Assembly: GCA_964035575.1 (NCBI GenBank)
Contig: OZ037927.1
Coordinates: 310,001 to 374,000, forward strand
Reading direction: 5' to 3'
Source: Rhynchopus sp. YZ270_cl-10
Lineage: Eukaryota > Euglenozoa > Diplonemea > Diplonemida > Diplonemidae
DNA length: 64,000 nt
Under the pieces are notes generated by a model that saw only the letters and a program-made list of their open reading frames with translations, was not told where the DNA came from and made no database searches. Positions 9,646 through 21,900 of this stretch are shown piece by piece (within the stretch, counting starts at the first letter, position 1; every line of letters begins with the position of its first letter). Made by a program: the position numbers and the translations under genes.

Positions 9646-9942
9646 GTTTATTATAAGAGAAAGGGGAGAGAAAGAGAGGAGCGGGAGGAAGGAGAGGGGA
9701 GGAGAGGGGTGTTATGTGTAAAGGAAAGAGAGAGAGAGAGAGAAGAAGAGGGGTTGAGGGGGGAGGGGGTATCTGGGGGAGGGGGGGTTTTTTGAAAAAG
9801 GTGTGGTGTGGTATGTGTTTTATAGGGGGGGGTGGGAGGAAATGGAGGGTGGGAAAATGGAGTGCTATAGTGGGGGGGATAAGGCTGACGGTTCTGTTTC
9901 ATTTGGGTTCTGTTTTTCATTTTTTTTTTTTTTTTTTTTGGA

Positions 9943-10256
9943 TTTTGAAACAGGCTCTCCGCTAGGATTTCCGATTTTGAAAATATTCTGTTGATGGTCC
10001 ACGTTGGTGGGGTACATGCTTGCGCCGCAGGCGCACGGTACGCAACTTTTTTTTTTACCAACGCCCGATTTTGACTTTTTTGGGACGTTTGAGCACTCAC
10101 CTCTCCATATCTTCTTCTCCTGAGCTTTTTTGACAGGTAGAACGGGTCTGAACCACTTAGCAGAACTTTTTTTTTTTTTCTTTTTTTCCCCATTTTCAAA
10201 AAGTTCTGTTGACAATCAACAGAACTTTAGTACCTAGCGGAGTGCCTGTTTTGAAA
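9943..10256. mobile_element. MITE-like element of about 310 bp
   Basis: The ends AAACAGGCTCTCCGCTAGG (9948-9966) and CCTAGCGGAGTGCCTGTTT (10234-10252) are inverted copies with one mismatch. Inside lies a perfect 12-bp-stem hairpin at 10201-10227 (AAGTTCTGTTGA / TCAACAGAACTT) and a GCGCCGCAGGCGCACGGTAC motif that recurs inverted near 62640. No gene is present. It is best explained as a non-autonomous DNA transposon, but no target duplication was confirmed. Confidence 0.5.
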
Positions 10257-10604
10257 TGTTTTCTTTCAAAAAAACGAAGAAGAAGAAATCTTTTTTGTGA
10301 CACAAAAAATTTTTTTGGGAAAAGGGAAAAGGGCGCACGAATGCCTCAATTCAATGGAACCCGTGAGAAAGAACAACCTTCCACCTCGCTCAGTCTCGTC
10401 CTACATAAGGCACGTTTTTGCGGGTGTTGTGTGCATCACCAGCACCATTTTTCCAAGCTGTCATAAGAATGATGACCGTTTGTTTCTTTTTCTTTTCCAA
10501 AAGGTCCAGAAAAAGGATGTCAAAAAGGGGGAAAAATCCCTTAGCCTGAAGTACAGAAATGAGGTGAATACATAAAAGGTGAAGAGGAACAAAAAAGAAA
10601 AGTT

Positions 10605-10655
10605 TATATAAGATGACCCTAAGCTCTCTCTCTCTCTGTGCTTAGTCACCCTTAA
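10605..10655 (+). repeat. RepC copy
   Basis: The loop is expanded by a CT run (CTAAGCTCTCTCTCTCTGTG), but the arms can still pair. Confidence 0.5.
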
Positions 10656-10910
10656 GTCACCCTTGATCACATTTCGTTATCGCGGAGCAACAGCTGTCCT
10701 GGTTTCCACAAAGCTTGTTGTCAGAGGGGGGGGATAAAAAGTCTCAGTTTGACTCATTTACCACAAAGTATTCGTCAAACAAAAGACAAAAAAAAAAACA
10801 ATACAAAATTGAACATAACATAAGCATCTTCGAGACGCACACAAATGTAAACAAATTTTCCAAAACAAGAAGAAAAAAAAAAAACAGACCAGAACAAAAA
10901 AAAAAGGGTT

Positions 10911-11080
10911 GACTTGAAATACAAAAAAAATAAATCCCTCTCTGAACAGTGTACCTTTGCTTGCATGAGGTGGTACACCATCGGGGGACCAGATCAGTGC
11001 TGTAAGAATACGTTAAGAATACGTATTCTTACAGCACTGCCGGGGGTGGACCCCAAACCATGCATTTCGTGGTTTACATC
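10911..11080 (+). repeat. RepB copy with internal insertion
   Basis: The RepB halves at 10911-10970 and 11040-11080 are separated by about 70 bases. These include a near-palindrome of ATACGT units (AAGAATACGTATTCTT) at 11008-11035, which suggests a small nested insertion. Confidence 0.5.
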
Positions 11081-11137
11081 TGATGAAAAAAAAATTCCCA
11101 TAGTTTCTCAAACATTGCACAAAAAGAAAGAAAAAGT

Positions 11138-11178
11138 TTTATAAGATGACCCTAAGCTCTCTGCTTAGTCGACCTTAT
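11138..11178 (+). repeat. RepC copy
   Basis: This shortened copy (CCTAAGCTCTCTGCTTAGTC) keeps the arms and has a reduced loop. Confidence 0.5.
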
Positions 11179-11576
11179 CATATTCATAAGGAAATTGTAA
11201 CAAACACTGGTGTTCCCGAAAGGGCCCATATTGACAGGTCCTTGACATGTCCTTGACACAAGGTTTACAGGGGAAAATGACACACCCCCCCTATATTGAC
11301 ATGTCGTTGACATGTCCCCGACAGCAGATCGGTAACACCAAACACACAACAAGAAAGAAACACACCTTCACAGGCGCAGAGAAAGAGGGTGATTTTTTTT
11401 AATTGAAAAGTGCAAAAAAAAACGCCGGAGGGAAAGTACCCACATTTGCTTTCAAACACAGAGACACATCCCGAACAAACTGGGAGTAAAAGTCGCACAG
11501 TAACAAAGCGCTACAAAAAAAATGAATAAATAAAGATTGAAAACGCAGCTAAAAAACACATCTCAGTCGACTCCCC

Positions 11577-11722
11577 TGAAAATAGAAACTTAACACTCAT
11601 CACACGGTAAAACCCATGGGAGAGAGGTTGTGGTGAAACGCACACACCTCGACCCTGTTTGGGTGAGGAGGTGGCTTTCTGCAGCGCGGTTCGTCCCTAG
11701 AACCGCAAAAGTGTGTTCAAAG
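11577..11722 (+). repeat. RepE copy 2
   Basis: It matches 2398-2545. The hairpin GCGGTTC/GAACCGC is kept, with a one-base change in the loop, which supports a structured RNA or element end. Confidence 0.6.
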
Positions 11723-11864
11723 TGCGTTGTTTCTTATTTCCTCCTTCATGAGGTGACAAAAAAAAAATAATAATTTGACTTGAAATAATGGGGAGGAGGG
11801 GTGCAATGCAGACGTAACGAAATCAAATCCTAACCAGAACACACATAATCAAACCTCAACTTTT

Positions 11865-11931
11865 TTGATAAATTGTTGGAGCAGTGTAGTTGCCTCGGTT
11901 GTGTTGCCACAGTTGTGCAATCTCCACTGTC
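11865..11931 (+). repeat. RepA copy 4
   Basis: Same unit as at 1501; the GGAGCAGTGTAG variant. Confidence 0.6.
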
Positions 11932-12487
11932 GTTTTTTTTTTTTTGGAATGGTTTTCATGGGGTCTCGATGGAGACGAAGAAGAAATCTTCATGAACGCA
12001 CTCTTTTTTTTTTGTTGATTCTAAAAATGGGGTGAAAAAAATCGCGTTACAAGAAAGATGTGAGTGATAGGGTAGTAAATGGTGAGGCCTAGTTCAAACA
12101 GATCTGGCCAGCAGAGCATCTGGAGTTGGCCTTGTTGAAGGCTTGCCATCCAGATCACACTTTTTTCTGGGGGTGAGACATTTGACATGTTTTGGGGTCT
12201 CGATAGAGACGAAGAAAAAAAAAAATAAAGTGTCATCTGTCCCCCCTAATGGCGGTATTGTGATGGGAGCCCATTGGAATACACAAAAAATACATCACCT
12301 AAAAAAAGCAAACAAAACACAATAACGAAGAAACCAAACAACCAACCTCACTTTTTTCAGGGGAGCAAAAAAAAATAAAATCCGGACGGATTTTCCTTTC
12401 AAGGATACGGCATTTTTTATATAAAAGAGAAGTTGAAAGCTGCCAAAAACACCTCGCCGTTCAATCAACGGACACATTGCACTGTGG

Positions 12488-12766
12488 TGTTCTCTCTCCG
12501 ATTAAAATATCGGACCCCCAATGAGAGCTGTTTAGGTAGGAAGGACTCGTTGAATGCGTCAGTGTAGTGCGCGTGCAGCCTAGGACATTTAGGAGCATCA
12601 CAGACCTGCTATTGGCTCGCTCTTCCGCGTGCTAAAAAACGCACGCAGTCCCCGTAAGAAGTGGATTCCCTGTTTCAATTTGGTCCGAAGACCGCATTGC
12701 CTAAAAGGACAACGGGCTCACCTATTTAAGGGTCGAGATCTCGTTCGTTAACGGAATCAACCAGAC
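12488..12766 (-). pseudogene. 18S rRNA fragment (nuclear insertion)
   Basis: Read on the minus strand from 12766, the sequence has CTGGTTGATTCCGTTAACGA, then AACGAGATCTCG. Further on come AGCAGGTCTGTGATGCTCCT and GGCTGCACGCGCACTACACT, in the order and spacing of the universally conserved 3' third of eukaryotic small-subunit rRNA. Matching starts abruptly at CTGG and fades after the CACTACACTGACGC block, so only about 280 of roughly 1800 bases are present. The ends of the 18S and the decoding-site helix are absent, so this is a truncated copy rather than a working gene. It may still be close to the host's own 18S. Confidence 0.88.
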
Positions 12767-12927
12767 TTCATTGGTACACACGGTTTACCACAGAGGAGGT
12801 TAGCTAGGAACATAACTGCCCCAACCAATAAGACACACATCTTCACAAAAAAAAGCAACCTTTTTTTTCGTTTCGTTTTTAGATGCAGCGACCATTTTCT
12901 CTTCTTGTATCAATATCTCTCCATCAT

Positions 12928-15900
12928 TTAAGACAGTGCAAAAGAGTCCTGCCCCTCGCTGACAGCAAAGAGCAGCTTCTCCCTGAGGACTGTCTTCGAG
13001 GAGTACGCAGGCAGCTTGAGGTAGTGGAAGCAGGTGTTCACGCTGGGGAGCGGGATGTCGTTCGAGAGACATACGTCCTCAAGGCCTTCGAACTCAACAC
13101 CACGACGCACGACGGTGATCTGTGGTGTGTGTGTTTGATTGATGGGACAGAGAGAGAGTGGGGTAAGGTTTGAATGGAGCAGAGCCGTAAAGTGTGTGTG
13201 TTTGATAACTAGTAGGGGTAATTCTTGCTCAGAATATGGCCCCAATGTGTGTGTGTGTGTGTAGGAGAGGTGTGGGTTATCTTATTGGTTATCGTCGGAA
13301 TGTGGCCAATGCGTGAAGCCCTCTCGTGACAGTGTACCTTCGGTACAAATGACCGGCTGTACCGGGGTGGACACCCGACCAATGCCGTCCTACACCTTAG
13401 AAGAAAAGGAAACATACCTTCGGCATCAAGCCACCTAGTGGCATCCGTGGGCTGCCGCTGATGAACAGAAGAAAGTACCGTTGCTCTACAGCACTCATCT
13501 CGGCCACGACCTCGGCAAGCTGTGTGTGTGTGTGTCCAAGGTTGTGAGTTTTTTGTGTGGAAACAAAATTTTGTTGTATTTTCCCTACGAAGGAAAACAA
13601 TACACGGGAAAGGATAACGGGATGTTGCAAAACCCCGTAATACACCACACCTAGTAACTTCATGAATGAAAACACGGTCCAAAGCATACCTGAACAACCG
13701 GGAGCGATGTTTTCGTGTACCCGTGGTCACAGACGACGTCGTTTGCAAACTGGTCGGTCGTTTCCCATACTTTTTCTGCAAGGGGGTGAGGATTGAAGAA
13801 GTATAAGAGTTTGAAAAAGCAAACCCACAAACGTAAACGTTTGGCTTTGAAATACAACACCCAACACATACCAGACGAGCTGTGGGTGCCCGACAGCAGC
13901 GAGGTCAGCTCCGACGCTGTGAAGAGCCGCAGGTACTGCGGCGGGAACACCTCAGTGAGGCCGTCCATCAGACATTGCATCTGCAGATGGTGTGTGTGTG
14001 TGTGTGTGTGTTTTGATAATGAATAGGGGGTTAATTCTTGCGCAGAATATGGCCCCAAAAATAGTGCGTCCCCCAGAGCAAAACCTTTTTTTTTTTCTAC
14101 CCCCAAAACGTCCAGAAAAGGATGTCAAAAGGGGAAAAAACCCTTAGCCTGAAGTACAGAAATGAGGTGAGTGCACAATAATAGGGAAAGGGAATAAACT
14201 ACAAGTCTCAGATGTTTTAATCATTTCCCACCACAAAGTACTTGTCCTAATAAAAAAAAATCTTCAAGGCACCCAAGAGGGAAAGGAAGAAGGAGTGGTT
14301 CGCTTTATTGTTGTGTTTCGCCATAAAAAAACTAGGAATTCTTGCAACCCATCTGGGGGGTCCGTAAGTTTGTGTATTCGTGTGTAAAATTTCCGGCCCT
14401 TTTGGGTGAAAAAAAAAAAGGGTGAGGGGAGTTGGGTCCAGTCATAGGGGGTATAGCATATTTTTTGGAAAATTCTTCAAAAAAGCAAGGATTTTTGCTG
14501 AGCACAATGAAATTTTCAGAAAAATCCCAATTTTCGGCCAAATTTGGAGCAAATTAGGGCCCACACACCCCGATTTTGGGTCAAAAACCGATTTCATTTT
14601 TGCTCAGGAGTGCCTACGATTCTGCAAACCAGAGGTCCTCTGGATGCATGCATTGATAAACACAACACTGGAAATTGCAAGGAACAGGTCTGCATGCGTG
14701 TTCTCTAGCCACTACAGCTACAGGGCATGCACAAAATGACCGTATTGTGGTTGAATTTTGACTTGCAAATGTTTATTCACGAACATGTATTTCTGAGGTT
14801 TTTTGGATTCTTTGGGCCATTTTATGACTTCGGGTGCCTACCACGCCCGTTTTTGGGCAATAAAAATTTTTTTGTCTGGTCAAAAATCGCCTTGTATGTA
14901 CCGTTTTGCCTATGACACTACTGGGCACAGCTAGCACCATACTCACCTGAGCTGTGCCTATATTATGCACAATTCCAGTACAGTTTCAGCACAAGTACAC
15001 ACAACTAACCACAACTAACCACAATTACACCACAATTACACCGAAATTACGCTGGGGAAAAAAATGGTACACCTCCCTACAGGGAAGCATGCCACCACAT
15101 GAAAGTGACCTCTGTACTGTACTGTACTGTACTGTACTGTACTGTACTGTACTGTACTGTACTGTACTGTACTGTACTGTACTGTACTGTACTGTACTGT
15201 ACTGTACTGTACTGTACTGTACTGTACTGTACTGTACTGTACTGTACTGTACTGTACTGTACTGTACTCCCAATCCCCTGTGTATACTGTGTATACTGTG
15301 TATACTGTGTATACTGTGTATACTGTGTATACTGTGTATACTGTGTATACTGTGTATACTGTGTATACTGTGTATACTGTGTATACTGTGTATACTGTGT
15401 ATACTGTGTATACTGTGTATACTGTGTATACTGCGGAATTGACCAACAACGAGAACGTGTCCATTTCGGCAAATTGACCCCATCACTGGCCGGACGGATT
15501 CCGGAAATGCAAATGCCGGCGTTTAAAAGATTCACCAACGAAAACATTATTTTTTTTTTCAACACATGAATGCCCCCCTAACCGGCATGACAACTGGTAG
15601 AAACGCGGGGAATCGGTTATGCAGCCACGCCAAAAAAAGTGCAATATTAAGAGAACTGTTATCAAAGTCTTGTTGGCCGACCTTCAGCATTATTGGGCAC
15701 TAAATTTAAGATAAGAGAGCAGGAGAAACATGCAGAAAACAAAAAAAATCCGTTTTTGCACACTTACACACACGTACCCACAAGTACCAACACTTACGCA
15801 CACTTACGTACACTTACGCACACGTACACACACTTACGCAGAACTGAGCAGAACTGACCAAAACTGAGCACAATCACGCCACAATTACACCACAATTACA

Positions 15901-18900
15901 CCACAATTACAGCACAATTACAGCGGCCCAAAACGGTACATTGTACTTGTGAAAGGAATTGCTAAGGAAATGTGAAATATGCGTGTTTTGGTACACAAAA
16001 GTGCGTTTTGGGTGCTTCTGAAGGGTCAAAACACCAAAATGTTGCGTTTTTTTGCGCTTTTGGTCTCCCAAGGACACACTATTTTCGGTGAATTTTTTTT
16101 TCACCTTTGCGAAAAAAAACTGAAAAATCACGGCTATAAGAACGCTAAGAAAAATCGATATTCATTTTTTGGGCAGAAAAGTGCGTTTTAGGTGCCCACC
16201 GATGGTCAAAACATCAATTTTTTTTGTGTTTTTTGGCATCTTTGGACACCCAAGGACCCATTATCGGGGTGATTTCTTTTTGCCTGAGATTTGCCTTTGC
16301 CAAAATCGAAAAAAAAAAAAATTGTGGCGGAATTTGCTCAGGAAAAGCCGAAATTGTGGGCCCTGTAGTAATGCATAAGGTGCATAATGCATATGGTTTA
16401 CCCCCAGATCGTCAAAACACCCGATTTTTGCGTTTTTTTGCACTTTTTGGTGCCCAAAAACCCAACTCAGGGGTCGAAATTTTCCCGAAAAAAAAATTTT
16501 TTTTTTTGAGATTTTTCGATTTTTTGACAAGGCGCTGGCCCATACAAAGTGCACTGGTGGTGCAGAAAATGGCCGGGGAATAAACTCTAGATGCTCAAAA
16601 CAGCTCAATTCTTGCTTTTTTTGACTTTTTGGTCCCAGGAGGGTGCCTAGGGTGTAGTGAGCAGGCCTCAAAAACACTTGTGAAAAAAAATTTTTGGGAT
16701 TTTTTTTTTTTGAGATTTTTGAAAAATCGGCCGATTTTGCGACCAATTTTGGCTGGGGAATTTCGACGACCAAAGGGTCCCCCCCCCTTTGGTTTTTTCC
16801 AAAAAATCGGGTATTTTTTGTGTGTACAATTGTACACCCGGGCTGCCGGTCTTTTTCGAGGGTGGGTAGGACCGGCCCTTATAGCCGGTAATCCTTAAGA
16901 GCCGGTCTTTTTACGGACCCTAAAGACCGGCTATACACACTAATTACGTGTCTGGTCGTTGCCGGTCTATTTACGGATCCCCCTCTACCTCCTTTTTTTT
17001 TTGCAACATTTCACATACCTGAGCCTCAATCCCTGTATGCAAAAACGTACACCTGACGAGGTCTAGGTACTGTTTGTGGTTCGCTAATGTGACGGGCATT
17101 GAGTCGCCACCTGGCACCAGGCATATGTCGTCGTGCCCAGGGAGGGTGAAGACGAGCCCGAGGCATGCAATCACATCAAGCTCTTCATCCCCTTCAGCAC
17201 CACCACCGACACCTTCGGCACCCAGCGAGCTCGACGCGAGGGACGCAATCTGCTGCAAAGACCTCTCGTAGTCGTGCTCGACGAGACCCAAATTGGCGCT
17301 CGCATTGCGCAGCACATCGTTGCCGAGGATCCGTTCAATGAGAACCGGGTTGAGGTGAATATCCAAGGTCTTCCCCTCCTTCAAGGCACGCCCTATCAGC
17401 CGCCCGACCAACACAAACCTTTGTAACACCCTCTGCCGCATCCCAGGCGCGAGCCTCACCAAAATATCAGGGAACAGACCATGCGCGGCGTTCACATACA
17501 GCCCTTCCCCTGAGGAGCTCCGCCATAAATTCAAGCTTTTCAACTGCACCGCCCTGCTCACCAAGGTGAAAAACTCTGTAGTAGGCCCCAACCCAGTACC
17601 CGGCTCCTTATCAAAAAAGACGTCTAACGGGAGTGGCGAGGTAGCATGGCGTTGAAACAGCACTTCCGCGCAATGGAGCACATGGCTGCGACTTACCACC
17701 ACCTTTTGCCTCTTGTTCGCCGCCCTCGTCCACATGGTACCCGAAGAGCGTAACCACTGTACACCTACTACAGAACGGTTCGCGGAAGAACCCCAGGTGG
17801 GGTTGTTATTCGCCCCCCAGGCCATGGAGGACATTGGGGTGTGGATATTTCTGAGAAGGGAAAGTCTTGCCCCGGTCACCAATGAGTTGAAGTGCTGCAT
17901 GCGGAGGGCAAGCGGAAAGAGTTGGGGCAGACGTTGCATCATGGTCCGCGTCCACCTTCTCGGATCGGTTGCTACCTCCGCGAGAGGGGCGAGAGACGGC
18001 AGCGCGGCAGGGACACTGTTTAAATGCAAATCATGGATCGCCGCAGCGGAAAGCCGTTGGTCATGCAGACTCTCGTCAACAAGCGGGATGAGAGCAGCCT
18101 TCAGACTCAAACAGAGGTCCAGCGTTTCGTGAATGCGGACTTCATTTTGCGAGGTAACTCCTCCTCCGAAGCCACGAAGCAGGCTGGACACCCCAGTTGC
18201 CATTGCGGTATTGCTGTCTCTTTCGCGAGAAGAGCGGCGTTCCCTTCTGCTGTCTGTTGGGGTAGTTGGAGGTGGGGTCGAATAGGTAACATCCTCCTCA
18301 TCCGGGTCGCTTAGGAACGGTGCAGCAAAGCGTTTTGCAGCAGAGGCTGAAGTGGTGCGGATCGCCTCCGCATCGGACGGCCCCGAAAAAATCGGATTTT
18401 TCGCCACCTCCCCTCCACTCGGCCGTTTCTTCACCTGCACCGTAATGTTCCCATTCCATAAGGTAAGCGCCTTGCTGATCAACACCTTAGATGACGTTCT
18501 TGACGGCCGTTCTCCTCTTTCTTCAGGTCGTCCTCCTGCGCTCCGGTCTGCATCGCTACAGCATTGCCCTAAGATCCGCCTCATAGAAGAACCCTGATGG
18601 GAGTACAGAACTGCAGCGTCGAGTAAACTCATGCGTCCAGTAGGGACAATGTTGCCATCGACACTGAATTGGAGAGGAACGGAGGGTTCGGTGTGGAGTG
18701 CGATTCGTTCGATTTCGTCTTCGGGGGAAGATGCGGCGGTGGCTCGGGTGTGCGCCATCGAGCTTCTGCTGGCAACGGAGGCTCGATCGGTTCGATCCGT
18801 GGCGGCAGCAGCCAACGAAGCGGTGTTTGTCGTCGCAGCCTCAACAGGAACTGCGGCAGACGGCACCGCCCCGGAGGAGCTGATCTGCGACAACCTTCCA

Positions 18901-21900
18901 CTCACCGGCTGCAGCATGGGCGCTAGATTGTCCCCATCGGAGGTTCGTTCCCTCGCGCTTCCTCCGACATTCGCAGACGTACTGCTCACACTAGGCGCCG
19001 CCCCAGCCCCTCCCGGATGTAAATGCGATGAAGTTGCTTGAACCGCCAAAGTCAAATTAGAGGGTCCCTGCGTAGGCCCAGGGAGCCCCAAAGCGACGGG
19101 GCTGTTCATCGGGGAGACAACCCTGGTAGGGAGCTGCACCGGGCAGGATGCGTGCAGCTCTGGAGTTGCAACCAACGGGGCTGCGCCGGCGCTGGTGTTC
19201 GCACCGAAACTGCTTCGCGCGCCAACTCCGTTACTGCTTACCTCGAGGGTGCTTCCGCGCTCAGCATGGTGTGACGTCGGGGGTTCGAGAAGAGCGGGCT
19301 TCTTCACTTCCTTTGGGGAAGAAGGGGCAGGCGCTTCCGAAGATGCGATGGAGGTCTCCGAGGCTCCACAAGGTGCTACCGAGACGTGCCCGGTCTGGCT
19401 CGATTGGGGTGCAACAGAGGCTACCACGCTTTGCGAGACGGAGGCGGCGTCTGCCTTGTTGCTGACAGTGGCGCCACTATCTCTGGACCCGATGTGCGCT
19501 GCGTGGCTTGCATAGCTTTGGGTGGAGGCCACGCTTTTGGTTTGGATGGTCTCTACCCGTTTTTCTTCGTCTTCGATTGGGGGGAGTCGGGTGGGTGCGG
19601 TGCGGCCCGCGAAGGAGCCGAGAACATCGTTCCGCGCTTGGTACCCCGCAGCGACAGGAGATGAAGACGCCGAGCTTTCAGAGGTCTGCGAGCTGGAGAC
19701 CCGAGAGATTGCGGTCGGAATCGTTGCCGCCACCGCGGCCACCGTCGTTGCGGTTGTCGCTGTGATGGTCGTTCCCGTCTCCTCCTGAGGTACACTCGCA
19801 GTCTCCCTCCCACTCTGCCTCCTCCCGCCCCTCTCCTCCCTCCTCGCGACGATCCATCTCTCCAAGCAAGCAAACGTTGCAAACGGATACACACTCACCG
19901 TAAAGGCAGTTTCCTCTTCCCCATTGTCTTTGTCGACGTATATGCATCGAACGGATAAGGGGCGGGACATTCTTTCTTGAATAACGTTCAGGATAGAGGC
20001 GCATTGAAGTGACGCTGTCAAGGTCATCCCAAGAGGGTAATGCGATGCAGCAAGGGTGAAACGTTGTGGAAACGCGCCGGAGTGGGTGGAGGAGGTGGGG
20101 ACGGTGCTTGGAGCGGCTGGGGTGGATGAGGAAAGGGGTGCGCCTACGGCTCCTGCAACACCACCGTGTTGTGCCTTCGCGTTGAGCAACGCTTTGAAAA
20201 AGGATGGATCCGGGGCAGCCTGCGCAATATACTGTGCACAACATGCATCAACCGCTTCAGCCAAGGCCTTTACCGTCGCAGCGTGGTACTGTGGCACCTC
20301 TATGTCCCCTACTGGAACCGCCCCCCTCACTTCCGATCCTGATAATGATGATGCCACCGACGAAGACCTTCTCGATAAAGCAACAGAAGACCCTCCACCT
20401 ACCCGCATCCCTCCCCCCTTGGTCTTCACCCCACGAAGCTGTACCAACAAAAACCTCAGTGCGACAGCGTTGTTCCCCATTAATTCATGGCTCGTCACTT
20501 TGTTGCTTTCTACCAATGCAAGAAGGGTTTGGAGAAGAACCGGGGATTGTGAAGGGTCGATGTTAGGGAATGAAGAGAGGCCTGCAAGAACAGTAGTCGC
20601 AGATGAGGTGTTCGGGGACCAGATTGGGGTGGTGAAGACGGCGGCGGAGGATTGTGAAGGGGAGGCTGTGGAGACCATTCGTGGCGTTTCCGCGGTGTTG
20701 TCCGGCTCTGCGCCTGCCTTGCTCCGCATGCTCGCCGAGCTCCGACTCGACATCGACGATGTAAACTGCTCTGGCGACCTATTTGTCACATCCTCCTTCT
20801 CCACCACAGTCTGCTCCGGCAACACCACAACCGGTTTCTGCGCAACCAACCTCCCTTCAAGCCCCGCGGTAAACGCCAAAATAGAATCCAACAGCCGTTT
20901 TCCCTGCGTATTAGAGTTGTTCTGGGTGCTCGATGAGGAAGAAGCTGCATCATTATTCGCTGTTCCACCACGGTGGCCAACATTGCCTCTCTTCTGCATG
21001 AGATCGGGAAGTGAATTTACCTTCGCAAACGCTTCGTCGACCCCATGACGCAAAAAAACCTCCGAAAAAGCGGCCCCATCCAGCTGCAAAAGCATATCTA
21101 TGCTAAGCAACGCTGCGCATAGCGTCAGACCGTACAGAGAGTACCCCGCCTCTCCTCCTCCTCCTCCTCCTCCTCCACGCCCTGCCACCTCTGCCGCTAA
21201 GGGGCAAAAATCTGACGAAGTATTGACCACCAAAACCAAGGTAAACGCCAGATCCTTCGCCACCCCCAACAACGCTACTCTGTGCGTCGTAAAATCCGCT
21301 GACGGAGGAGCCGGTGAAGGCGGAGGAGACAACGGAGACGCCCCTTCCTCCTTCCCCATCAACGCAACCGCTGTGTTCAGCACCCTCCCAATGGCTAGAC
21401 ACGAATCGCGGATGAGATACGGGTTCACCGTGGTCCGCAGCAGCCGGATCAACGCTGGGAGCACATTCCCCAATAAATCGCCCAAAAATTGGGGAGAAGC
21501 TGCGGACGCATCCCGCTCCTCCGCCAGGCTTGCTGCGCGGAGTTCCTGAATGAAGTCTGCCGCGCTATGATTATGCTCCGGACCAGGACCGCTATCAATC
21601 ACCTTTCGATCGGAGTATCCACTCGAGGCGTCGCTGTCATCGCTGTCCTCCCCTCCGCAGCAACAGCTGAGACGGCGGAAAAACCGCCCAACCCCTCTCC
21701 CCCCTCTGCTACTCAACGAGGAATGTGACGCAGAAAACCGGGACCTCCTATCCCTCTCGCTCCCCCCTGCTGCCTCCAACCCTCGCATGGACACCCGCCG
21801 CTCTGGGTCCACTTCCTCCGGAGGCGGTGGGAGCGATGGGGGGGGAAGATCCACATCAATCGGGTGCACTCTGTTTCCCCGAAAAAGGGTGTTGGTTGTT

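Larger units (their letters stand above)
9646..12487. other. Intergenic spacer, purine-rich then AT-rich
   Basis: A GA-rich stretch (9650-9900) lies upstream of DRC8 and may include its promoter. Beyond it are one MITE-like element and copies of RepA, RepB, RepC and RepE. No credible coding frame was seen; the apparent frames depend on A- and T-runs. Confidence 0.55.
13981..17018 (-). other. Giant first intron (3038 bases) of the TRIP12-like gene
   Basis: The donor CAG|GTATGTGAAA follows GIEAQ at 17019, and the acceptor CATCTGCAG precedes MQCLMDGLTEVF at 13980. Inside are a 5-bp array (15112-15268), a 9-bp array (15280-15432), a copy of the sequence flanking other 5-bp arrays (15434-15530), and four diverged units of about 200 bases (15999-16640). 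A segment at 14420-14460 is shared with the Tc1-like element at 30.6 kb. The other introns of this gene are at most 298 bases, so this one has grown by repeat insertion. Confidence 0.85.

Noticed and set aside
9651-10199. 182-codon minus-strand frame, Pro/Ser-rich
   Set aside because: It translates GA-rich and poly-T spacer and one end of the MITE-like element; no start context and no domain.
15112-15432. CRISPR-like array
   Set aside because: The units are contiguous 5- and 9-mers without spacers, in a eukaryotic intron.
20056-21048. 330-codon plus-strand frame
   Set aside because: It lies exactly opposite the HECT gene's coding exon, has no start context or family signature, and is explained by the codon bias of the antisense gene.
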